Part shown: positions 43,784 through 50,352 of the stretch, one piece after another
Position numbering within the stretch: the stretch's first letter is position 1
How the letters are laid out: each line of letters starts with the position of its first letter
Origin: Palsa-504 sp963819785
GTDB taxonomy: Bacteria; Actinomycetota; Actinomycetes; Streptosporangiales; Streptosporangiaceae
Assembly (NCBI GenBank): GCA_963819785.1
Contig: CAWFXW010000013.1
Span: forward strand, 62,001-126,000
Direction of reading: 5' to 3'
Length of the DNA stretch: 64,000 nt
Position numbers and translations under genes: made by a program
The notes under the pieces: model-generated
Told to the model about the DNA's origin: nothing
The model's input: the letters and a program-made list of their open reading frames with translations, nothing else
Database searches by the model: none

Positions 43784-44715
43784 CAACTACCACGCGGAAA
43801 GCCCCTATCGATGTCGCCGAGCCCGGCGGCGCTCCCTCGTCGGCCGCGATCGCCGAGCTGATCAGTACGGCGCCGGTGCCGCGGCCGACCCTGCTGCGGA
43901 CATTCAACGCCATGATGGCCCGGGAGTTCCGGGTGCTGCGGCGCAACGCGGTCGCCACCTTCACCCGGGCGGTCATGCAGCCGCTACTGTTCGTCTTCGT
44001 CTTCGCTTACGTGTTCCCGAAGATCGGCGGCGGCTTCAACCTGGGCGGCAGCGCCGCCGCGGCGGGCGCATCGGCGGTCAACGGCGGCATCAACTTCGCC
44101 ACCATCCTGGTGCCCGGGCTCATGGCCTCCATGCTGCTCATGCAGGGCATCATGGCCGTGACGTTCCCGCTGGTGATGGAGTTCTCCTGGCAGCGCACCA
44201 TCGAGGACCGGGCCTTGGCCCCGGTGCCGATCCAGGTGCTGGCCATCCAGAAGATCGTGGCCGGCGCCGTGCAGTCGTTCATCGGCGCGGTCATCGTGTT
44301 CCCGATCGTGCTCTTCGTGCACGCCGCCGGGCAGGCCCCGCACGTCCACGTGACCAACTGGGCACTCTTCATCGTGATCCTGGCCTTCGCGTCGCTGCTG
44401 ACCTCCTCGCTCGGCCTGCTGCTCGGCACGATCATGGACCCGCGCAAGATGCAGATGTTGTTCGCGGTGGTCCTGCTGCCCGCCACCATGCTGGGCTGCG
44501 TCTACTACCCGTGGTCGGCGCTGCACCACATCCGCTGGCTGCAGATCCTGGTCCTGATCAACCCGATGGTGTACATGTCCGAGGGCCTGCGCGCCGTCCT
44601 CACCCCGGTGCTCGGGCACATGCCCATGTGGGGCGTCCTGCTCGCCCTGATCGGCGGCACCGCGGTCTTCAGCTACCTGGGCACCCGCACCTTCACCAAC
44701 CGCGTCCTGAACTAG
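43780..44715 (+). CDS. ABC-2 type exporter, permease (DrrB-like)
   Basis: A 311-residue membrane protein with a cytoplasmic N terminus (about 1-45) and six predicted transmembrane helices, starting AVMQPLLFVFVFAYVFPKIGGG. The ABC-2 motif region FPLVMEFSWQRTIEDRALAPVPIQVLAIQKI and LGLLLGTIMDPRKMQMLFAVVLLPATMLGCVYYPWS matches DrrB-type permeases. The start overlaps the ATPase stop by 4 nt, so the two are translationally coupled. Confidence 0.92.
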   Translation: MTTTTRKAPIDVAEPGGAPSSAAIAELISTAPVPRPTLLRTFNAMMAREFRVLRRNAVATFTRAVMQPLLFVFVFAYVFPKIGGGFNLGGSAAAAGASAVNGGINFATILVPGLMASMLLMQGIMAVTFPLVMEFSWQRTIEDRALAPVPIQVLAIQKIVAGAVQSFIGAVIVFPIVLFVHAAGQAPHVHVTNWALFIVILAFASLLTSSLGLLLGTIMDPRKMQMLFAVVLLPATMLGCVYYPWSALHHIRWLQILVLINPMVYMSEGLRAVLTPVLGHMPMWGVLLALIGGTAVFSYLGTRTFTNRVLN

Positions 44716-45132
44716 ACCGCCGCTACCACCCGCAGCAAGCCGACCCGGTTAGCGCGGGAATACCGCATCACGGCCCGGTGCTGTTAGGGTTAGTTGTTAC
44801 AGCCCGGTGCCTAGGTGCCGGGCGCGCGAAGCGGAGGGCCACCTCCCACCCAGTCGGCCTGGTACCAACCGAGGCAGGCGGGTCTGGCCAGAAGTCCCAG
44901 CGACGATACGTGCGGAACGCGCGTGCGCCGCCGGGACTAGCTGGCACGGCGCATTCCCGCAAAGGGATTTTGCGGGGCGGCGCCGTACTTGTGGTTGCCC
45001 CGCGGAGCGCATCGCTCGCGGGGCTTTCTCGTGTGCGGCGGTGATCGCCGCTGCACCGGGGAACACCCCCGGGGGCGAGCACATACCGCCGCCGGAAGCG
45101 CCGACGGCGGGAGACAGGCCCAAGGAGGTCAC
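44716..45132 (+). promoter_or_regulatory. infC leader region with attenuator-like structures
   Basis: About 350-400 nt of leader precede infC. A TAGGGT motif near 44787 may be the -10 box. A strong hairpin (CCCGCAAA 44956-44963 with TTTGCGGG 44969-44976) precedes the terminator at 44997-45029. Coding begins only at 45133. This layout suggests transcription attenuation feeding back on IF3/L35/L20 levels, as known for infC-operon leaders in other bacteria. Confidence 0.6.
44997..45029 (+). terminator. Intrinsic terminator inside the infC leader
   Basis: GCCCCGCG (44997-45004) pairs with CGCGGGGC (45017-45024), extended by an inner AGCG/CGCT stem, and is followed by TTTCT. It lies about 100 nt before the infC start, so it acts on infC itself, probably conditionally. 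Confidence 0.75.
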
Positions 45133-45861
45133 ATCAGCGCCGAAGCACGTATTAACGAGCGCATCCGCTCTCCCGAAGTCCGGCTGGTCGGGCCCAAGGG
45201 GGAGCAGATCGGGATTGTCTCGATCAACGACGCACTCAAGCTAGCTCAGGAAGCCGATCTCGACCTGGTCGAGGTTGCCCCGACTGCCCGGCCCCCCGTG
45301 GCCAAGCTCATGGACTACGGCAAGTTCAAGTACGAGGCCGCGGTCAAGGCCAGGGAGTCGCGCAAGAACCAGACGCAGACGATCGTCAAGGAGATCAAGC
45401 TCCGGCCGAAGATCGACCCGCACGACTACGGCACCAAGAAGGGCCACGTCGAGCGGTTCCTCAAGGCGGGGGACAAGGTCAAGGTGACGATCATGTTCCG
45501 TGGACGTGAGCAGTCACGCCCCGAACTAGGCTTCCGGTTGCTGCAGCGTCTCGCCGGAGACGTCGAGGAGCTCGGCTTTGTGGAGTCGCAGCCCAAGCAG
45601 GACGGGCGGAACATGATCATGGTGATCGGCCCGCACAAGAAGAAGCACGAAGCCAAGGCACAAGCCGCGCAGTCGCACAGCAGGTCCGTGCCCAGCCCGC
45701 GCCCCGCGGCGCCAGCCGCCTCGGGCAACAGCGCGGCGCCCGCCGCTTCAGGTAACAACGCGGCGCCCGCCGCCTCAGGCAACAGCGCCACGACACCGGC
45801 GCCCGAGCCTGCGGCGAGCGAGCCCGCTGCCGATACCGCCCCGGTTCCGGGTCCGGCCTAG
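45133..45861 (+). CDS. infC: Translation initiation factor IF-3, predicted AUC start
   Basis: IF3 binds the 30S subunit and proofreads start-codon selection. The protein begins ISAEARINERIRSPEVRLVGPKGEQIGIVSI and contains KLMDYGKFKYEA, the basic interdomain linker and KVTIMFRGREQSRPELG. The family start aligns with ATC at 45133, preceded by AAGGAGGT 4 nt upstream. The only upstream conventional start (GTG 44989) lies within the terminator and is implausible. An AUC/AUU start lets IF3 repress itself. The tail after residue 175 is a Pro/Ala repeat (AAPAASGNSAA type). About 242 residues. Confidence 0.92.
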   Translation: MSAEARINERIRSPEVRLVGPKGEQIGIVSINDALKLAQEADLDLVEVAPTARPPVAKLMDYGKFKYEAAVKARESRKNQTQTIVKEIKLRPKIDPHDYGTKKGHVERFLKAGDKVKVTIMFRGREQSRPELGFRLLQRLAGDVEELGFVESQPKQDGRNMIMVIGPHKKKHEAKAQAAQSHSRSVPSPRPAAPAASGNSAAPAASGNNAAPAASGNSATTPAPEPAASEPAADTAPVPGPA

Positions 45862-45999
45862 CCGGTAGCAGCACCCGGCCGGACCGATCCCCGGTGGCTC
45901 ACCAACAGGGCCAGCGCCAGGGACGGTAATTGCTGTGTGCCTGGCAGACCGCGGTAAGCACCGCGGTTAGAAGAAAGAGAAACGGAGACGACGGCGACC

Positions 46000-46194
46000 A
46001 TGCCGAAGATGAAGACCCATAGCGGCGCCGGAAAGCGATTCCGGCTGACCGGTACCGGCAAGGTGATGCGCCGCCGCGCCAACCGCAACCACAAGTTCGA
46101 GCACAAGTCGTCCCGCCTGACGCGACGGCTTTACGACGAAGTGACGCTCGCGCCGAGCGACGTCAAGGAGATCAAGAAGCTGCTGGGCAAGTAG
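46000..46194 (+). CDS. rpmI: 50S ribosomal protein L35
   Basis: A 64-residue basic protein with the typical start PKMKTHSGAGKRFRLTGTGKVMRRRANRNHKFEHKS and ending IKKLLGK. It follows infC by 138 nt and precedes rplT by 30 nt. Confidence 0.97.
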   Translation: MPKMKTHSGAGKRFRLTGTGKVMRRRANRNHKFEHKSSRLTRRLYDEVTLAPSDVKEIKKLLGK

Positions 46195-46224
46195 CCCGGC
46201 CCGCGCGAGGGAGACAGAACAACA

Positions 46225-46605
46225 ATGGCACGCGTGAAGCGGGCGGCCAACGCCCACAAGAAGCGCAAGGTTGTCCTCGAACGGGCTAGCGGCTACCGGG
46301 GGCAGCGGTCACGGCTGTACCGCAAGGCCAAGGAGCAGGTCCTCCACTCGATGACCTACGCCTACCGCGACCGCAAGGACCGCAAGGGCAACTTCCGGCG
46401 GCTGTGGATCCAGCGGATCAACGCCGCCGCCCGGGCCAACGGGATGACCTATAACCGGTTCGTGCAGGGCCTGCGGGTCGCCGGCGTCGAGGTTGACCGG
46501 CGGATGCTGGCCGAACTGGCCGTCGCGGACGAGTCGGCCTTCTCGGCCCTGGTCGAGGTGGCCAAGAAGGCCCTGCCCGACGCATCCGGATCCGCAGCCG
46601 CGTAA
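46225..46605 (+). CDS. rplT: 50S ribosomal protein L20
   Basis: A 126-residue assembly protein of the 50S subunit: ARVKRAANAHKKRKVVLERASGYRGQRSRLYRKAKEQVLHS, then YRDRKDRKGNFRRLWIQRINAAARANGMTYNRF. In other bacteria L20 binds the infC-operon leader and represses it. GAGGGAGA lies about 10 nt before the ATG. The stop abuts the GTG of the methyltransferase gene. Confidence 0.97.
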   Translation: MARVKRAANAHKKRKVVLERASGYRGQRSRLYRKAKEQVLHSMTYAYRDRKDRKGNFRRLWIQRINAAARANGMTYNRFVQGLRVAGVEVDRRMLAELAVADESAFSALVEVAKKALPDASGSAAA

Positions 46606-47580
46606 GTGGCAGGTACGGGGGCGCGTGACCCCATCGCGCGGCTCGCGGGGGATCAAGGGTGGGCCCGTGGGGAAGGGCAGAGCCCCCCGACCGCGCGATA
46701 CTACGGCGGGAACCGGAGGCGGGCGGCGGGGGGTTCCAGGGGGGTCGTCCCCCCTGGGCCAACAAAGGTCCCCCCTGGGCTAGCAAGAGCAAAGCGGCTG
46801 ACCAAACGAGCGTTTCGCCAGCGGGAGCGGGCCTTCCTCGCGGAGGGCCCGCAGGCCGTTGCGGAGGCGCTCAGCTCCGGAGCCAAGGTCAGCGACCTGT
46901 TCATGACCGCGCCCGCGCGAAGTAGGCACTCCGATATCGTCACCACCGCCGAGGACGCGGGCGTGCCCGTGCACCTGGTCAGCGGCGAGGTGATGGAGGA
47001 ACTGGCCCAGACGGTCACGCCGCAGGGCCTGCTTGCGGTGTGCGGCTTCATCGACGTCCCGCTCACCGCGCTGACCCGGCCCGCACCCGCCCTGGTCGCC
47101 CTGCTGGCCAACGTCCGTGACCCGGGCAACGCCGGGACGGTGCTGCGCACGGCCGACGCGGCCGGCGCGCAGGGGGTGGTGTTCGCCGATGCCTCCGTCG
47201 ACCCGTACAACGGCAAGTGCGTACGGGCCTCGGCGGGCAGCCTGTTCCACCTGCCCGTGGCGGCGGGGGTGCGGCTCGAGGAGGCCGTGGCTGCCATGCG
47301 GGCGGCCGGGCTGCGTATCCTCGCCGCGGACGGGCGGGCCGGACGCCCCCTGGATGACCCCGGCGTCCAGGCCCGGCTCGGCGAGCCGACCGCGTGGATG
47401 TTCGGCAATGAGGCGTGGGGATTGCCGCCCGACCTGGTGGCACTGGCCGATGAGCCGGTCGCGGTGCCCATCTACGGCAAGGCGGAGAGCCTCAATCTGG
47501 CCGCCGCGGCGGCGGTGTGTCTCTATGCGTCCGCGCGTGCGCAGCAAGTACACACTGTAACCGGACAAGATGGTATGTAA
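46606..47580 (+). CDS. TrmH-family (SpoU) RNA 2'-O-methyltransferase with unusual N-terminal extension
   Basis: The 324-residue frame starts at a GTG directly after the rplT stop. From about residue 62 it matches TrmH family proteins: LTKRAFRQRERAFLAEGPQAVAEAL substrate-binding domain, then the knotted SPOUT domain with LLANVRDPGNAGTVLRTADAAG, FADASVDPYNGKCVRASAGSLFHLPV, MFGNEAWGLP and IPIYGKAESLNLAAAAAVCLYA-type motif 3. Family members usually start close to the RLxKRAFR segment. The first 60 residues here are G/R/P-rich and cover a GC palindrome, so the start may be displaced by an insertion or indel. Confidence 0.9.
   Translation: MAGTGARDPIARLAGDQGWARGEGQSPPTARYYGGNRRRAAGGSRGVVPPGPTKVPPGLARAKRLTKRAFRQRERAFLAEGPQAVAEALSSGAKVSDLFMTAPARSRHSDIVTTAEDAGVPVHLVSGEVMEELAQTVTPQGLLAVCGFIDVPLTALTRPAPALVALLANVRDPGNAGTVLRTADAAGAQGVVFADASVDPYNGKCVRASAGSLFHLPVAAGVRLEEAVAAMRAAGLRILAADGRAGRPLDDPGVQARLGEPTAWMFGNEAWGLPPDLVALADEPVAVPIYGKAESLNLAAAAAVCLYASARAQQVHTVTGQDGM
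46736..46757. repeat. GC palindrome in the methyltransferase N-terminal region
   Basis: Nine-nt perfect arms, CCAGGGGGG and CCCCCCTGG, flank TCGT. The right arm sequence TCCCCCCTGGGC is repeated at 46769-46780. The core resembles the palindrome at 27871-27887 before cmk. Confidence 0.65.
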
Positions 47581-47755
47581 GTAGCATCTGGTGGCTTAGG
47601 GTATTTGGGCTACAACATTGAGAATTCACGTCTCAGGACTGTCCCAATAACGGTTTAAGCGCTAGAGTCTGATCACAATCCGTCACCCGAACCGTGACCA
47701 CATCCGGCCGCCGGACGATTGTCGTGCGGTATCGCCGGACGGAGGCTTCGCTGAA

Positions 47756-48964
47756 GTGGACGAGCACAGAGCGAGCGGTGCGGCATCGCCCACACCGGAC
47801 CGCGCGACCAGTGATGGTCATGATGCGTCCAGCAGCCCCGTCCCGGAAGGACCGGTCCCGATCGGGAGCTTGATCTTCGCCGACGAGCTGCCCGATGGCG
47901 TGGTGGTCGCCGACGAGGTCGGCCGCATCATCGTGTTCAACCGGGTCGCCGCCCGCCTCACCGGGCTGGACCCGGCCGAGGTGACCGGCAAGTTCGTGTT
48001 CGACGTGCTCCCGCTGCGGGACAGCGACGACCGCGACTGGTGGGTCTACGCCGATCCCTACCACGGGCTGCCGACCCGGACCCGCCACCCGGAGCGCTCG
48101 CTCTACCTGGCTGACGGCACCGAGGTCCTGGTCTCGATCGGTTACGTGCGCGACCGTGACCTGGACCACGGGGCGAGCCGGTCGTGCACGGTGCGACGGC
48201 TGGTCATCAGCCTGCGCGGCGCGGAGCAGCGCGAGCGGCTGGAACGTAGCCGCGCCGAACTCGTCTCGACCGTCGCGCACGAACTGCGCTCCCCGCTGAC
48301 CAGCGTCAAGGGCTTCACCGCCACGCTGCTCAACAAGTGGGGCCGGTTCACCGACGACCAGAAGCGCGTGATGCTCGAGACGGTGAACGCCGACGCGGAC
48401 CGGGTGACCAGGCTCATCACCGAACTGCTCGACGTGTCCCGGATCGAGTCGGGCCGGATGGAAGTCCACCGGCAACTGGTGGACCTGCCGGACCGGGCCA
48501 GGAAGACCATCGCGGGCCGGGTCGCGGCCGGCGACGCCGAGGACCGCTTCCGGCTCGAGGTGCACGCCGGCCTGCCCGAGACCTGGCTCGACGCCGACAA
48601 GATCGACCAGATCCTCGGCAACCTCGTGGAGAACGCCGTCCGGCACGGCGCTGGTATCGTAACGGTCGTGGTGGAACCAGCATGGATGGACGGCCAAGAG
48701 GCGCTGCAGGTGGCCGCCGATCTCGGCGCGCCCGACGCGGCCGCCGTCTCCGTGCGCGACCAGGGTGAGGGGATCTCCCCGGAGGTGGCACCGCGGGTGT
48801 TCCGCCGGTTCTGGCGCGGCAAGCGCCGGGGCGGTACCGGTCTCGGCCTCTACATCGTCAAGGGCCTGGTCGAGGCGCACGGCGGCACGATCGGCGTGCG
48901 GCGCGCCCCCGGCGGCGGTGCCGAGTTCCGATTTATCATGCCCGCGGGGACCGCCGCGGGCTGA
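47756..48964 (+). CDS. Soluble PAS-domain sensor histidine kinase
   Basis: A 402-residue kinase without transmembrane helices. A PAS domain (about 40-140, ADELPDGVVVADEVGRIIVFNRVAARLTGLDPAEVTGK) is followed by HisKA with the phosphorylated His175 in VSTVAHELRSPLTSVKGF, then HATPase_c with the N box ILGNLVENAVRHG, DQGEGISPE and GTGLGLYIVKGLVEAHGG. The GTG start at 47756 has no clear ribosome-binding site. A kinase lies at this spot between the infC block and pheST in many actinobacteria. No response regulator is adjacent. Confidence 0.93.
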   Translation: MDEHRASGAASPTPDRATSDGHDASSSPVPEGPVPIGSLIFADELPDGVVVADEVGRIIVFNRVAARLTGLDPAEVTGKFVFDVLPLRDSDDRDWWVYADPYHGLPTRTRHPERSLYLADGTEVLVSIGYVRDRDLDHGASRSCTVRRLVISLRGAEQRERLERSRAELVSTVAHELRSPLTSVKGFTATLLNKWGRFTDDQKRVMLETVNADADRVTRLITELLDVSRIESGRMEVHRQLVDLPDRARKTIAGRVAAGDAEDRFRLEVHAGLPETWLDADKIDQILGNLVENAVRHGAGIVTVVVEPAWMDGQEALQVAADLGAPDAAAVSVRDQGEGISPEVAPRVFRRFWRGKRRGGTGLGLYIVKGLVEAHGGTIGVRRAPGGGAEFRFIMPAGTAAG

Positions 48965-49060
48965 GAGCGTCGCCCGGCGGCTACGCATCAGGGCCCGGTA
49001 CGGTAGTGTCCCTTCGGGCTATCCACACCGCGATGGCGGGCACTTATGCCCCTCACCGGG

Positions 49061-49112
49061 CTGGCTAGGCGGCTGCCGCCGCGGGGCTGGCTAGGCGGCT
49101 GCCGCCGCGGGG
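49061..49112. repeat. 26-bp perfect tandem duplication in the pheS leader
   Basis: Two identical 26-nt copies (49061-49086 and 49087-49112), each starting CTGGCTAGGCGGCTGCCG, lie about 130 nt before pheS in a 271-nt gene-free stretch. A TAGTGT motif near 49006 could be the -10 box of the pheST promoter. Confidence 0.85.
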
Positions 49113-49235
49113 TTAGCCACACCCGGCACTTCGCGGTTGACGTGGGCTGCCACCACCGTTCGTTCGGTACAAAGATCCGCCGGAAACCCCAGCAGAGCAG
49201 AAGTTTTGGTACGGCCCGCAGGAAGCAGGACCTTC

Positions 49236-50351
49236 ATGTCCGCAGAGAACGAAAACGACCAGCCGGTCCCCGTGGCGCCAGAAGAGGTAGCCCGCGCGCT
49301 CGATGAGGCCCTCGCGGCGGTCGCCGTCGCCCGGAACCTGGACGAGCTGAAGGCGGCGCGGCTCGCACACGACGGGGACCGCTCGCCGCTGGCCCTGGCC
49401 AACGCCGGGATCGCCACGCTGCCGCGCGAGGCCCGTGCCGACGCCGGACGGCGGGTGGGCGCGGCCCGCGCCCAGGTGCGTGAGGCGATCAAACGGCGTC
49501 AGGCCCAGCTCGAAGCCGAACGTGACCGTCAGGTGCTGATCACCGAGGCGGTCGACGTGACCCTGCCTGGCGGCCGGGTTCCGCCCGGTGCCCGGCATCC
49601 GGTCACCATGCTCGCCGACCGGCTGTCCGACGTCTTCGTGGCCATGGGCTACGAGGTCGCGGAGGGCCCCGAGGTCGAGGCCGAGTGGTACAACTTCGAC
49701 GCGCTCAACATGCTGCCGGACCACCCGGCCCGGGACGCGCAGGACACTATCTTCATCCAGAGTCCCGCGGGCCCGGAGCGCAAGTCCGGCATGGTGCTGC
49801 GGACGCAGACCTCGCCGGTCCAGATCAGGTCCATGCTGACCCGCCCGGTGCCGCTGTACGTGGTCAGCCCGGGCCGCACCTACCGGCACGACGCGCTCGA
49901 CGCCACCCACAGCCCGGTGTTCCACCAGATCGAGGGCCTCGCGGTGGACGAGGGCCTGACCATGGCCGACCTGCGTGGGGCGATTCAGGCCTTCGTGGAC
50001 GCGATGTTCGGCGTCGGGCTGCGCACGCGCTTCCGGCCCGACTACTTCCCGTTCACCGAGCCGTCCGGCGACGTGTCGATGGAATGCCACGTCTGCCGCG
50101 GCGCCTCGTCCAAGCCGGGCGGCGACCCGTGCCGGGTGTGCCGGTCGCAGGGCTGGATCGAGATCGCCGGCTGCGGCATGGTCAACCCCCGCGTCCTGGT
50201 GGCCTGCGGGATCGACCCCGACCGGTACAGCGGGTTCGCCTTCGGGCTCGGCATCGAGCGCAGCCTGATGATCGCGCACGGGCTGACCGAGATCAGGGAC
50301 GCGGTGGACGGCGACGTCCGGTTCAGCCGGGCGTTCGGGATGGAGATCTGA
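49236..50351 (+). CDS. pheS: Phenylalanyl-tRNA synthetase alpha subunit
   Basis: The 371-residue catalytic subunit. An N-terminal coiled-coil (EEVARALDEALAAVAVARNLDELKAARLA) binds tRNA. The class II core contains HPVTMLADRLSDVFVAMGYEVAEGPEVE, LRTQTSPVQIRSM, GRTYRHDALDATHSPVFHQIEGLAVD and the end motif 3 GFAFGLGIERSLMI. Zinc-type cysteines CHVCRGASS and CRVCRSQGW are present. The ATG at 49236 has AGGA 5 nt upstream. pheT follows after 1 nt. Confidence 0.97.
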   Translation: MSAENENDQPVPVAPEEVARALDEALAAVAVARNLDELKAARLAHDGDRSPLALANAGIATLPREARADAGRRVGAARAQVREAIKRRQAQLEAERDRQVLITEAVDVTLPGGRVPPGARHPVTMLADRLSDVFVAMGYEVAEGPEVEAEWYNFDALNMLPDHPARDAQDTIFIQSPAGPERKSGMVLRTQTSPVQIRSMLTRPVPLYVVSPGRTYRHDALDATHSPVFHQIEGLAVDEGLTMADLRGAIQAFVDAMFGVGLRTRFRPDYFPFTEPSGDVSMECHVCRGASSKPGGDPCRVCRSQGWIEIAGCGMVNPRVLVACGIDPDRYSGFAFGLGIERSLMIAHGLTEIRDAVDGDVRFSRAFGMEI

Positions 50352-50352
50352 C

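Noticed and set aside
48965..49235. T-box or Phe-codon leader peptide before pheS
   Set aside because: No T-box sequence and no short ORF rich in Phe codons was found; only a 26-bp duplication and possible -10 box are present.
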